A DNA stretch of 64,000 bases. It comes from Prorocentrum cordatum. Lineage: Eukaryota > Sar > Dinophyceae > Prorocentrales > Prorocentraceae. Both the position numbers and the translations under genes were made by a program. This document shows, in pieces, positions 30,484-40,682 of the stretch. The stretch's first letter is position 1. The number at the start of each line of letters is the position of its first letter. The notes under the pieces are model-generated. The model did no database searches and was not told the origin of the DNA. It saw only the letters and a list, made by a program, of their open reading frames with translations. The DNA is taken from assembly GCA_963575745.1 (NCBI GenBank), contig CAUYUJ010012547.1, positions 264,324-328,323 on the forward strand, read 5' to 3'.

Positions 30484-32424
30484 ATGAACGGCCGGTTAAC
30501 AGCAAACGAATACTTAAAGGCAAACCAAGCTAAACAAGCAGAGGATGACAACAAAGGAGATTATGAGTTTACCTTCGGAGACAAAACTCAAATGGAGGAA
30601 GACTTATGGTGCATCCTTAACGAAAAGCTTGAAGGTGCAGAAGCAAGGGGAAAATTAGAGGGACTCATGGATGGCGACGGAATTATGGCTGGGCAAAAGG
30701 TTTACAAATGGTACTCGGCTGTTACCGGAGCGACCCTTTCCTCAAAGATGACGCACGCTATGAACCCTGAGCCGCCCAAGAAAATTACCGATACCGTTGC
30801 CCGACTTGAGGAGTGGGGCGCGTTAGCGGAGAATCTTGAAAAGTATGGCAAAGATTACTCACTGCCCCTCCCCTTTAAGGTTACCGCGCTCAGGGCAATA
30901 ATGGTGCACGCGAATGATTGGTTTGACGAGTGGCAGCAGGCGTGTTGGCGAACGCCTGACGCACTTGACATTGATTCGTTCCAAAAGTTATACTCCAAGT
31001 GTGAAGATTGGGCGCGTAAAAAGAAACTTGACTCAGGCACCAAAAATAAAGATGCGATGGACATTGGAAATATTAACGAGACGAGTCAAGGGTCCGAAAA
31101 TGTCTGGGATCAGACAGGATGGGTTGACGAAGATGGAAACTGGTGGCCAGAGGACGGATCTTGGAGTTACGGGTCCTGGGCTAATGAAAGTGAAACTGGA
31201 GATCATGAGGAAGTCGACACCGTAAACAAGGGTAGAGGCAAAGGCTCAGGTCCCAAATGTTACAATTGCGGAGGCATGGGTCATTTTGCCAGGAACTGCA
31301 CAAAGCCTAAACATTTTACGAAAGGAGGCAAAGGTGGCAAAGGCGGCAAAGGCAAAGGTTACCGTGCCACCTATGGATCTTACATGAAAGGTAAGATTGG
31401 AGGTAAACAAGGTGGTAAAGGTGGCGGCTCGTGGGGTGGAAGTTACGGTGGCCAAGGGAGATTTACCCCCCACAGCGAGCGTGAATGTTACAAGTGTGGC
31501 GCTAAAGGGCACATTGCCGTTAACTGCCCAGGTCCCAAGAAGACCGCCGACGAAGTTGAGCAAGAGAGACCAACGGTAAACGCGGAAAGTGAACAAACCA
31601 CCTCGTTTGGCCAACCGCAGCATGTGCTCAGTGTTGAGATGAATGATGAAGTGAACGTGCCACCGGAACCGCCCGCGGCTGAGGAGATTAACGGACAATG
31701 GGCACTGCCCTCACATTCCAGAAAGAAAATGGCGCGTAAAATCGCAGTGGGCCTGAGAAAAGCTTACCAGGAGCATCAGTGCAACGGGAACTGCAATCAT
31801 GTAAACCAGTGGGGCCAGAGGATAAGTAAAAGCATTAAGCAGGAAAAGAGTTGGTTTGAGAAATGTGGAGACATTGGGTTAATCGAAATGCGAGACTGTG
31901 ACCCAGAAATTAACGCGGTGCCACCTCAGAGTACAACGCACGAAACAATCGTGGTTACCGTGGACTCTGGAGCGTACAACACGGTAGGACCCCCAAGAAT
32001 AGGCACCTACTTCCCCATTAAACAGACAGATGCGTCAAAGCAGGGAAGACACTACAGCGCGGCAAACGGAACGACGATAAAGAATTACGGGCAGCGAGTA
32101 GTAACCGGCAAGAATGAACATGGAAACTCAGTCAGCATGCCAATTCAAGTGGCGGAAGTCAACAAAGTTCTGGGATCTGTCAGAGAGATGGTAAACGCTG
32201 GAAACAGAGTTGTATTCGACAAGGACCTTAACGGGAAATCCCTGAGTCATATTATGAATAAGGCCACGGGTAAATGCACGACCATCCACGAGAAGAACGG
32301 CACGTTCCAGTTTAACATCATGGTGCCGAAGGGACCGGTGGAGGCTGTCAAGCCCAAGAGTGAGGTAAACGCAGCTGAGGGTTTTCCGCGGCCGGGAACC
32401 CTCGAGGCGGACCTGTTCTACTAA
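30484..32424 (+). CDS. Copia-like Gag C-terminus with zinc knuckles and protease
   Basis: This continues the gag frame after the insertion; Met 30484 is convenient, not necessarily real. It contains a Gag-like helical region (WCILNEKLEGAEARGKL, TARLEEWGALAENLE-type sequence) and an acidic Trp-rich stretch. Two CCHC zinc knuckles follow: CYNCGGMGHFARNC near residue 259 and CYKCGAKGHIAVNC near residue 335, separated by a Gly/Lys-rich linker. Then comes an aspartic protease with VTVDSGAYNT near residue 494. These bind RNA and process the polyprotein of a Ty1/copia-type retrotransposon. The frame stops at 32424, before the integrase. Confidence 0.8.
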   Translation: MNGRLTANEYLKANQAKQAEDDNKGDYEFTFGDKTQMEEDLWCILNEKLEGAEARGKLEGLMDGDGIMAGQKVYKWYSAVTGATLSSKMTHAMNPEPPKKITDTVARLEEWGALAENLEKYGKDYSLPLPFKVTALRAIMVHANDWFDEWQQACWRTPDALDIDSFQKLYSKCEDWARKKKLDSGTKNKDAMDIGNINETSQGSENVWDQTGWVDEDGNWWPEDGSWSYGSWANESETGDHEEVDTVNKGRGKGSGPKCYNCGGMGHFARNCTKPKHFTKGGKGGKGGKGKGYRATYGSYMKGKIGGKQGGKGGGSWGGSYGGQGRFTPHSERECYKCGAKGHIAVNCPGPKKTADEVEQERPTVNAESEQTTSFGQPQHVLSVEMNDEVNVPPEPPAAEEINGQWALPSHSRKKMARKIAVGLRKAYQEHQCNGNCNHVNQWGQRISKSIKQEKSWFEKCGDIGLIEMRDCDPEINAVPPQSTTHETIVVTVDSGAYNTVGPPRIGTYFPIKQTDASKQGRHYSAANGTTIKNYGQRVVTGKNEHGNSVSMPIQVAEVNKVLGSVREMVNAGNRVVFDKDLNGKSLSHIMNKATGKCTTIHEKNGTFQFNIMVPKGPVEAVKPKSEVNAAEGFPRPGTLEADLFY

Positions 32425-32516
32425 GCCCCTCATTACCCGTAAGACCGAGCGAAAACTTAAACGTTTTTAACACCGAAGAAGGCGAAGGGGCTGAAAGTGG
32501 GGGCAGCGAAAGTGAG

Positions 32517-33135
32517 TTGAGTGACGTAGAAGACGTGTTTGTGAGTGACGAAGCAGAGTTACCGAATAAAGTTTACTGTGACATGAGACCGTCAAAGGAG
32601 GAAGTTGAGGCGCACAATGCAACGCATTTGCCTTACCGAAGTTGGTGCCCACATTGCGTTAGGGGCAAGGCGCGTAGGCGCAATCACAGGAGACGTAAAC
32701 GGAAAAGGAACGGAGGTGTACCAGTAATTTCCATGGATTACATGTGGCTTAAAGGAAGAAAGGAAGAAGGCGAAAGTGCGAACAATGGTAACCCAATTCT
32801 GGTCATGCATTGCAGGGAAACTAAGTTAACGTGGAGCCGAGTGTTGTTGAAGAAAGGGGTGGATCCACACTCAGTAAAAATGGGATGTGACATGATCGGC
32901 TTTACCGGACATAAGAAGGTTATACTTAAAAGTGATGGAGAAGCGGCAATTACGGCGCTGGCCAACATGATTAAAGCGTCGAGTGACCTTGACATGGGTG
33001 TTGAAGTCAGTCCTGTAGGCGATTCAAAGGCCAACGGTGAAATTGAGAGAGCTGTTAGAACGGTGCAAGGACAAGTCAGGACATTAAAGAGCGCCTTGGA
33101 TGCCAATTACAAGACCGAGTTTAATGAAAGCCATA
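32517..33135 (+). CDS. Copia-like integrase, truncated
   Basis: In a different frame from the protease. It has the zinc-binding HHCC signature (HNATHLPYRSWCPHCVRG) near residue 34, then the catalytic core: Asp in ISMDYMWL, Asp in LKSDGEAA, and Glu in NGEIERAV about 36 residues later. The product would insert element cDNA into the genome. The frame is cut near 33135 by the second satellite-carrying insertion. Neither the rest of the integrase nor RT/RNase H is present, so the element is dead. Confidence 0.8.
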
Positions 33136-34166
33136 CTAGCCGGTCGCTCTGCGGTTGATCGGGAGTTTCTGTATATAGAAGAAGGTGCGTGCGCCTGTTG
33201 GCGAGGGTGAGGATGAGGTTCCTCCTCCCCCTCCTCCTCCTCCTCCTCCTCCATCCTTCTCTTGCCTCCGTCTGTCCTCCTCCACCCCGCAGCTCCATCA
33301 TCTTCTCCTCCTCCTCCTCCTCCTCCTCCTCCTCCTCCTCCTCCTCCTCCTCCTCCTCCTCCTCCTCATTCCTCCTCTGGGCACCTCCCCCGGGGCGCGG
33401 ATCCACCGGATCTGTCCGGATCTGTCCGGAAACGGTGCCGGAGGCCGCTCTGGGCTCCTCTGGGCACCTCCCCCGGGGCCGGTTTTGTGAGGATGTCTCA
33501 AGCGAGGGCGCCGGTTTGGGATTCGTCACCGGATCCAGCGGATCCAGCGGATCCAGCGGATCTGTCCGGAAACGGTGCCGGAGGCCGCTCTGGGCTCCTC
33601 TGGGCACCTCCCCCCGGGCCGGTTTTGTGAGGATGTCTCAAGCGAGGGCGCCGGGTGGGATTCTTCGGCGGATCCACCGGATCCAGCGGATCCGTCCGGA
33701 AACGGTGCCGGAGGCCGCTCTGGGCCCCTCTGGGCATCCCCCCCGGGGCCCGTTTTGTGAGGATGTCTCGGGCGAGGGCGCCGGTTTGGGATTCGTCACC
33801 GGATCCAGCGGATCCAGCGGATCCGTCCGGAAACGGTGCCGGAGGCCGCTCTGGGCTCCTCTGGGCATCCCCCCCGGGGCCCGTTTTGTGAGGATGTCTC
33901 AGGCGAGGGCGCCGGTTTGGGATTCGTCACCGGATCCAGCGGATCCAGCGGATCCGTCCGGAAACGGTGCCGGAGGCCGCTCTGGGCTCCTCTGGGCATC
34001 CCCCCCGGGGCCCGTTTTGTGAGGATGTCTCAGGCGAGGGCGCCGGTTTGGGATTCGTCACCGGATCCAGCGGATCCGTCCGGAAACGGTGCCGGAGGCC
34101 GCTCTGGGCTCGTGCTCTTCGCGCCGGGGGTGAGGATGACGTGAGTTCCACAGAAACTCCCTCAAA
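33136..34166 (-). mobile_element. Satellite-carrying inverted-end element, copy 2 (inserted in integrase)
   Basis: Reverse orientation relative to copy 1. It starts CGCTCTGCGGTTGATCGGGA and GTTTCTGTATATAGAAG, which is the reverse of the right end of copy 1. A CTC microsatellite (33218-33370) follows, then six or so minisatellite units. It ends CACAGAAACTCCCTCAAATT. The same unique sequences at both ends identify it as a second, shorter copy. Confidence 0.75.
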
Positions 34167-34640
34167 TTATGCCGTCAGGTCGTCCGTCCGGAAACGGTGC
34201 CGGAGGCCGCTCTGGGCTCCTGTGGGCACCTCCCCCGGGGCCCGTTTTGTGAGGATGTCTGAAGCGAGGGCGCCGGTTTGGGATTTCGTCCGCCGGATCC
34301 GCCGGATCCGCCGGATCTGTCCGGAAACGGTGCCGGAGGCCGCTGTGGGCTCCTGTGGGCACCTCCCCCGGGGCCCGTTGTGTGAGGATGTCTCAAGCGA
34401 GGGCGCCGGTTTGGGATTCGTCCGCGGATCCGCCGGATCCGCCGGATCCGCCGGATCTGTCCGGAAACGGTGCCGGAGGCCGCTGTGGGCTCCTGTGGCC
34501 CCTTTTGTGAGGATGTCTCAAGCGAGGGCGCCGGTTTGGGATTCGTCCGCGGATCCGCCGGATCTGTCCGGAAACGGTGCCGGAGGCCGCTCTCTCCCCC
34601 GGGGCCCGCTGTGGTGAACCTGGGGGTTGGGTTGGGTTGT
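34167..34640 (-). repeat. Third minisatellite block with CCGGATCC variants
   Basis: Starts GTCAGGTCGTCCGTCCGGAA, matching in reverse the end of the array in copy 1 (30120-30142). Units are diverged (GCCGGATCC instead of AGCGGATCC) and some are truncated. It ends GCTGTGGTGAACCTGG, a boundary word seen again near 48975. Confidence 0.7.
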
Positions 34641-35279
34641 AAGGTGCTTGCAATGTAGTTGTAAGGTAGTTGTAAGGTAGCTGCAACATAGTTGCAAGTC
34701 GGTTAAGCGTTTGCAAGATCAGATATCTTACGTAGCTGCCTTAGCAAGTCGCATAACATTTGCATCAGTTGGCCAGCGCTTGTCTTATCTTTTCTTGACT
34801 TAGGCCGAGTTGCAACTTGACGCAGCGACATTTTGTGGATGGTTGAAGAGGGATTTGCACAATGTTAAAGTCAGAATGCCACTTCACATTTTTGTATGCG
34901 GGTGGGGCCCGCATTGCTCCTTTTTGATTTTCAAACGTTGCCCACGGGGCAATTATGAATTGAATATTTCAAATGCGTGAAGACGCATCAGTCGCTGGAT
35001 TCTGTGCCAAGTGGCAATTGCACGCTCGACGAGCGACTCCGCGATTAAGTTTGGTCCGCGTTTGCAGCAACTGCATTCTCCACGATGCGTCGCAATTCGT
35101 TTTTTTCATGCATCATGCATGCATTCGGTACAACGCGTGGCATTATTTCAAGTGAGACCACATTATATATCAAAAAAAGATTGCTGTCGCAGCATTGGGA
35201 CTTGCAGTGGCGATGTGTAGGCGTGTCAGGCTCGAGCTCGCCTCTCTCTTCTGCAGCTGCTGCATTTCCAGTGCGCACG
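34641..35279. other. Intergenic, GTTGTAAGGTA repeats then AT-richer spacer
   Basis: Bases 34640-34710 contain GTTGTAAGGTAGTTGTAAGG-type tandem words; similar GCAAGTACTTGCAACT words occur at 48700. The rest is unique, TGCA-rich spacer with no gene. Confidence 0.5.
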
Positions 35280-36110
35280 ATGCAGAATTTCTATCCGCGG
35301 GAGCTGGTGGATTTCATTAGCGGGCGCATCGAGATGCATCGCGATGGCAAGCTTGCCCCGATCACAGCTTGGAAGGATTGCGTCGACCGCCTTTTGAAGG
35401 ATAAGGTCGCCAAGCAGATCGTCGCCGAGGCTGACGAATTCATGATCCATCCCTCGAATCGTTCTGGTCTTGGCGTGAACGCCTACAACGTCCACAGGGT
35501 TGGCGCCATGCTCAGCAAGATCGGCGTTGACCCTGCAGAGCTCGAGAAGGCTGTTGCGTTCGAGCGCATGCCCACGGATCCGATGAGGTCGTCCCAAGTT
35601 GCATTCAATCAAAAGTTGATCTCGTCCAGCAAGGGCATGCTGGCGCCGATGACGGGCGCGGAGAGGTTCTGCTCGGTGGGGACGGGCCACACCACGGAGT
35701 TTTTCAAGGCAGTGAAGGCGGTCTGTTCCACCCCTGAACCGACCCTCGCCGACCCGACTAGTCGGAAGATGAACGCCGAGACGTTGTCCAAGGACGTGCG
35801 TTTCCACGACGCCCTCAAGAAGGGCTGGCGTTGGACCGCCCTGCCGTGGCAGGCAGAAATCACGTGGCCGCACCTTCCAGATTTGGCACAGCGTGCCCTC
35901 AACGCGAGCAACAACGTTGCCAGTTTGATGTCGGAGCTCGAAGTGTGCGTGAGCATTGCAGAATTTGCAGAACTGATGCCACCTGGGTCTTCTGTCGGCG
36001 ACTGCGTTGATGCAGTGAAGATGAACCAGCCTCCGTGCCAGGCAGGCTACTCGGGAATGCATGTCTTGCAAATGCGCACGGCGCACGCGGGCGCGGCCGC
36101 GGCGCGTTGA
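35280..36110 (+). CDS. Unrecognised protein, 276 aa
   Basis: Met 35280 follows a pyrimidine-rich CTGCAG stretch; the start was chosen because coding character begins there. The protein starts MQNFYPRELVDFISGRIEMH and is soluble, mixed alpha-helical, with no transmembrane segment or known motif. It contains SGLGVNAYNVHRVG and GWRWTALPWQAEITWPHLPD. It may be spliced to a further exon near its end, since the last 20 residues turn Ala/His-rich. The next gene starts 105 bases downstream on the same strand. Function unknown. Confidence 0.6.
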   Translation: MQNFYPRELVDFISGRIEMHRDGKLAPITAWKDCVDRLLKDKVAKQIVAEADEFMIHPSNRSGLGVNAYNVHRVGAMLSKIGVDPAELEKAVAFERMPTDPMRSSQVAFNQKLISSSKGMLAPMTGAERFCSVGTGHTTEFFKAVKAVCSTPEPTLADPTSRKMNAETLSKDVRFHDALKKGWRWTALPWQAEITWPHLPDLAQRALNASNNVASLMSELEVCVSIAEFAELMPPGSSVGDCVDAVKMNQPPCQAGYSGMHVLQMRTAHAGAAAAR

Positions 36111-36214
36111 AACGCCAGCAACGCGTTGCCGATTGCGTTTATCCGACATGCGTCTTGCATGCAGTCTGCGCTGTGGCCGCGCGCGCCTGTGCCGCGCAGC
36201 ATCTGCATGGGGGG

Positions 36215-37669
36215 ATGAGTGTCCGCCGAGAGGACTACATTGATAAGATTGGCAAGCTCGCAACGCACTGTGGCGGGGGATCGGGCGTCCCGTTGGTTAA
36301 GTTCATTGATCGGTTTGGCAAGATGTACGGTGCTAACAGGAAGCTCGGGCAGGATTTCGTTACGTCAGTTGTCGACGTCCATTTCGGTGATCTCGAGCCG
36401 TGCGTATTCCTTCGCATCGCAAGCATCCTTGCGAACCTTGCTTCCGATAAGCAGTCGGACGGCGTGGCGAAGCTATTGGTCCCCAGCGACGTTGAGAGGT
36501 TGAAAGGCAAATCCGTCAAGGACAAAGCGATTGCGCTCGACAGGGACCTTTCCAAATGTTATCGCATCGCAGGCTCCCTGCGCGACAGCGGCCACATCGA
36601 TCTAGAGCAGCATGACATGCTGGTTGGGAAGTTCTTCACTCGTTCAATTTTGCGCTTAGTCGGGAAGGGCAAGCAAGGGCCAGAGGGCGTCGTGTATGAG
36701 AGCCAGGTTCCGATTATCTCAGACTTCGTATCGGAGGCAGCCAGCATGTCTGGCTGCGGTGTTGTCATAGACACAGACGGCGAGTGGAAACCTCATGCGC
36801 CCCTTGAAGCCAGCGAGCCGCATTCTACAGATGACGGGATGGTCGTGATGACCGAAGAGGACCTGCGCAACCCAGAGCGCATCTTGGCAACCAATGGTTT
36901 CACTGTTGGGAGCGTCGTGTTTGAGCGCGCCGTGAGCGCGAATGCGGGGCTGTACAAGATAGTGTCCATCAGTTCAGCCGAAGTAACCATGGGGCAGCTG
37001 ACTGCATTTACTGAGCCAACGTTTGACGTGACGGTCGCCCTCGCGCTCTTCTTGGAGGAGTGGGCGTCGTACAAGGGCAGCGTGCCCTTTGCAGTGCCGA
37101 TGTCTGCAGTGACGTGCGCTTCGGCGCATCATCTGATGAAGTTGGATGAGGCGCGTTGCACTGTGTTCAAAGCCCTCAAAGATTTCGAGTTGACTGCCAA
37201 TTGTGGCACGATGTTGCAATGCGGCCTGACCCCCAGCGTTGTCGTCGCTGCCCAGAAGATCGAGAAGGGCAAGCTCGTCCTTGCCCCGTTCTCTGAGCTG
37301 AACAAGATCAAGGCAGAGCCGTCGCAGGGCGCGGTCCAGGTCAAGTGCGGGTCCGCAGTGCTGCACGTATCGCCCCCGACGAGGGCGACCGATCAGCAGA
37401 AGGCCGAATCAGAAGATGTCTTCTTCATTCCTTATTGGTGGGTTCGGGAGACGGACAAAGAGGACCTTGCCAACGTGGCCCTCGTTCAACAGAGCACCGT
37501 CCATATCAGTTTCAAAGCTTACAAGAATACCAAGACCTTGCAGCAGTTCGACAAATTGCTCGTTTATAAAACCAAGGCGCACCATGTGCCTTTGCAGTCT
37601 GCAAAGAGGGTCAAGCTCTCGGAGGGGGATGCCAAGCCTAAGGGCAAGGCTAGGGACAAGAAGAGCTAG
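36215..37669 (+). CDS. Unrecognised protein, 485 aa
   Basis: Met 36215 sits in GGGGATGAGTG; the frame is open upstream, but without coding character. The protein begins MSVRREDYIDKIGKLATHCG. It contains KFIDRFGKMYGANRKLGQDF and a central acidic segment (MTEEDLRNPERI) before a possible small beta domain (TVGSVVFERAVSANAGLYKI). It ends with a basic tail (RVKLSEGDAKPKGKARDKKS) that looks like a nuclear or nucleic-acid-binding signal. No family recognised. Single uninterrupted frame, same strand and similar composition as the gene upstream. Confidence 0.65.
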   Translation: MSVRREDYIDKIGKLATHCGGGSGVPLVKFIDRFGKMYGANRKLGQDFVTSVVDVHFGDLEPCVFLRIASILANLASDKQSDGVAKLLVPSDVERLKGKSVKDKAIALDRDLSKCYRIAGSLRDSGHIDLEQHDMLVGKFFTRSILRLVGKGKQGPEGVVYESQVPIISDFVSEAASMSGCGVVIDTDGEWKPHAPLEASEPHSTDDGMVVMTEEDLRNPERILATNGFTVGSVVFERAVSANAGLYKIVSISSAEVTMGQLTAFTEPTFDVTVALALFLEEWASYKGSVPFAVPMSAVTCASAHHLMKLDEARCTVFKALKDFELTANCGTMLQCGLTPSVVVAAQKIEKGKLVLAPFSELNKIKAEPSQGAVQVKCGSAVLHVSPPTRATDQQKAESEDVFFIPYWWVRETDKEDLANVALVQQSTVHISFKAYKNTKTLQQFDKLLVYKTKAHHVPLQSAKRVKLSEGDAKPKGKARDKKS

Positions 37670-38255
37670 GCCTTCCCCAAATGGCGACGGGCAGTTGCCA
37701 ATTCCATCGATTTAGTGCGACCACCATTCGCTCTCTGTTTGATTGCGCTGCAGCGCAACGCGTCCCGCACGGTGTGCGAATGGCGCAGGTTAAAAGCGCC
37801 GTGCGACGCGCGCGGCATGCACATGCAACGCTTTCACATGTGAGATATCGCCCAGTTGTGTTTCAAGGGTGTGCACCGACCCCTCTCCGCAGCACTCATG
37901 CATGCTGTCGTTTGCGGGAGAGGCGCGGGTGGAGCCACGACGAGGGATATGCGAAAACACACATGCTCAACGTTACACCTGCAACTCTAATGTCTCTCCG
38001 TCTTTCCCTATCTCTCCATCTCGATCAATGCGTTGTTCCGCCACTCTCTCCCCTCTCAACATCTGTCTTGATCATGCCATCCTCGTTTTCGCGCGTCCGA
38101 CTCCTCATGCGCGTGCCGTGCGCACCGTCCATTGTTGGCCCGCTTGTCAGGCGTTTTGTCTCGAGCGCTGCGCGCGTTGTGTTCGTGGGCCGTGGCGCAT
38201 GTCCACGCTGGAATGTTCGGTTGCTTGGAGGCTTGAGGTCAATGTTGGCGATCAC
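37670..38255. other. Spacer, no supported gene
   Basis: Open in two frames but with C/T-rich low-complexity text (TCTCTCCGTCTTTCCCTATC). It may hold the 5' part or an intron of the next gene. Confidence 0.4.
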
Positions 38256-38882
38256 ATGTGGGCCCCCAGGGCTGTTCAGAAATGCAGCGACGACGTGTGC
38301 GCCATGGTGCACCCATACGATTACAGTTTGATCAAATCTTTGTTGCTCTGCTCTGGGGAGGAATGCCCCAAGTCTACGGCCGGGCCATCTCTCGCCAACG
38401 CTCCTGGGTACAGAGCACTTCTTGCTGCGAGGAACGACCTCCTTCGTGAAGATGCTGCACCTATGCGCAACCCCCCGCGGCGCCTCTTTGCTCAGAGGGG
38501 CAGTCCGAAGCGGAGGCCCAAGCCAAAGCGTAAATCACGCCAAGAGATCAGGGCCCAGAGAGAGGGGCCGCCCATTGTGATGGACGTCGAATTGCCCTCA
38601 GTCGGCGACGCGTCCTTCCCATCGGCCAAGATGCTGCTCCCAGTCAGGAGCACCGACCACATGTGGGTCAACGCTTCCGACGACTCCATCTGCACGCTCG
38701 TGCAATACATCTTCGCGCACGGCGTCACGACCGCCACCGTCACATCAAAGAGGTCGTATTACAAGAGGGGCGGTGCCGACGATGAGGATGAGGATGCCAG
38801 CGCGCTGCAGGACAAGAGTGATCACGAGGTCAACGATAGTGATGCACGTGACCGTGCAGATGCCCCAAGTCGCGATTGTTAG
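38256..38882 (+). CDS. Unrecognised basic/acidic protein, ~208 aa
   Basis: Met 38256 or Met 38304 are possible starts. The protein contains MVHPYDYSLIKSLLLCSGEE and a strongly basic nuclear-type segment SPKRRPKPKRKSRQEIRAQR. A strand-rich region (DHMWVNASDDSICTLVQYIF, TTATVTSK) and an acidic Asp/Glu tail ending DAPSRDC follow. No known domain. Basic then acidic architecture suggests a chromatin or RNA partner, but that is inference. Confidence 0.5.
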   Translation: MWAPRAVQKCSDDVCAMVHPYDYSLIKSLLLCSGEECPKSTAGPSLANAPGYRALLAARNDLLREDAAPMRNPPRRLFAQRGSPKRRPKPKRKSRQEIRAQREGPPIVMDVELPSVGDASFPSAKMLLPVRSTDHMWVNASDDSICTLVQYIFAHGVTTATVTSKRSYYKRGGADDEDEDASALQDKSDHEVNDSDARDRADAPSRDC

Positions 38883-39154
38883 GATCACACGGCCAATGTT
38901 TCACATCGGCACCTGCCAGTGCGTACCAGCAATTGTTCGCATATCAATAAAATGCACAGAGGTATGCATCGTTGCTCCGTTGTTTTGCGCATGCCTGTCT
39001 TCAGCGATACGTTGCTCGACATTTGCAGTGTCAGATACGCTCACCGCATGTTTGCCAAGCTTGGCCATTCATTTGCGTGCAGCACCTCCACCTCCTCCTT
39101 GAGTGCACCCTCGCCGCATTGCCGTTTGTGCTCCAGCCTTTCGCGGCTATAGCT

Positions 39155-39402
39155 GCACCAGCCTGCGGCGCCGCGGGCCTGCCGAGGCCCCCGCGAGCCC
39201 CTCGAGGCGCCCGCGGCCCCCCCGAGGGCTTCAGGGGCCTGCCGAGGCCCCCGCGAGCCCCTCGAGGGCTTCAGGCGCGGCCCCGCGCTCGGGCGCTCGA
39301 CGCCATGTCGGCTGCGCGCGAGCTCCTGGCTGGGCCAGCGCCAGCGCCGCCAGCAGCTGATGCTGGCCAGCAGGGCGACGCCCAGGAGATTACACACGGT
39401 AA
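39155..39402 (+). CDS. Unrecognised multi-exon gene, first exon
   Basis: Coding character starts in a Pro/Arg/Ala-rich stretch with an internal direct repeat (GCCTGCCGAGGCCCCCGCGA twice, 62-63 bases apart). It continues through Met 39305: MSAARELLAGPAPAPPAADA, GQQGDAQE. The 5' splice site is not certain. The next exon resumes near 39630 with DDAKAAKRAEPSRP. Confidence 0.4.
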
Positions 39403-39624
39403 AATTTATCAGCCCGCCCGTCTTCGCCAAGCTTACGCTGGTTCGTCGCGCGCCGATCGCGGCCCACGACGAGGCAGCGTGAGCGTGGACTGCTCAGACG
39501 GTGGCGCGCTGGGCGCGCCATCGTTGCAGCTCCCACTGCAAAATCAGGCCCCGATGGGCCTCGTGGAGGGGGCTTGCACGCCCCAACCTACCGGATTGTT
39601 TCTTTTTTTGGTCGGCCTCCGCCG

Positions 39625-40068
39625 AGGACGACGCCAAGGCTGCCAAGCGTGCCGAGCCGTCGCGGCCGCGCAGCATGGACTTCCAGATGCTGCTCACCGC
39701 GACGGAGGCGCGCAAGGGCGAGCGCGTGGCCAAGTTCGCGGACAGCCTCGCGTTCAGGAGGTTGCAGGGCAGCAACGAGGACGCCAACGACGGCCTGGTG
39801 CAGTGCCTGCAGGGCGTGTACTACAAGGTGGGTTACGTGAACGGCTCGCCGATCTATCGGCAGGAGCCTGGCGCGCCCGACGGGGCCAACGCCAGCGAGC
39901 TCTTCTTGGTGTACATTGTGCATGCGGACGAGGAGCACACCTTCTCGCGCTGGGTGGTCTCCAGCACGTTGGACGTGGGTTCGATCTTGTACTGCCCCGA
40001 CGGCTGCGTGTGCGCCAGCGGGATCGGCGACCAGACGACGTGGCCGAGCGAGCTCGTCAAGGCCAGGG
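39625..40068 (+). CDS. Unrecognised multi-exon gene, middle exon
   Basis: After GCCGAG the frame encodes DDAKAAKRAEPSRPRSMDFQ and MLLTATEARKGERVAKFADS. GVYYKVGYVNGSPIYRQEP, ELFLVYIVHADEEHTFSRW and GSILYCPDGCVCASG follow. The pattern of aromatic and Gly-rich strands looks like a small compact domain that senses or binds a ligand, but I do not recognise it. It ends around WPSEL before GTCAAGG, a GT splice candidate. The following intron holds a CTC run and a foldback element. Confidence 0.5.
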
Positions 40069-40194
40069 GGCGGGCGGGGGAAGGGGTGGGGGAGATTGAA
40101 TTTTGCAGTGCGCCTGCAACAGCGGTTGGCCTACGACGGCCCATGGGGACGACTGGGCCCATATAGGGCTCGATGGGCTATCGCCCCCCCCTCA

Positions 40195-40335
40195 TACTCC
40201 TCCGCCTCCTCCTCCTCCTCCTCCTCCTCCTCTGTCTCATGCCTCCACTCTTCATCTTTTTTCCTTCAGCCTCGTCCAGCTTCCTCCTCCCTCCTCATGC
40301 CCTTGTCTTTCCTCCCTCCTCTCCCCTTCCTGCTT
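40195..40335. repeat. (CTC)n microsatellite in intron
   Basis: CTC/CCT-rich run with interruptions. It lies between the second and third exons of the gene above. Confidence 0.8.
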
Positions 40336-40342
40336 CAGGGCA

Positions 40343-40556
40343 GATGCGTTTGTGACCCCGCTGCCCCCTTTCCCACGGGCGGGAGGCCGTCGCGCGTGGA
40401 AAAACATACCATTACCGACCAAAACGGGCCATGCAAACAACACGTTGTTTTTCGTATTTTGTGAGATCGCGTTCTGGCGCGTTCGGTGTGTTTTTCCACG
40501 CGCGACGGCCTTCCGCCCGCGGGAAAAGGGGGCAGTGGGATCACAAACGCACGCTG
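40343..40556. mobile_element. 214-bp foldback element with ~75-bp inverted ends
   Basis: The left arm reads GATGCGTTTGTGACCCCGCT, CCGTCGCGCGTGGAAAAACA. The reversed right arm reads GTGCGTTTGTGATCCCACTG, CCGTCGCGCGTGGAAAAACA. The loop contains CAACACGTTGTTTTTCG. It lies wholly within an intron and has no open frame. Confidence 0.8.
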
Positions 40557-40682
40557 GCTCGGCGGAGGGCTGGCGACAAAGAGGGGCGGGGGGGGGGGCA
40601 ACCGTCAAACCGAAGAGGGGGGGGGAGCCGCCAAACCGAATCTCGGGCGGCCAAAGAAGGGATGGGGAGCTGTAAGGGAAGG

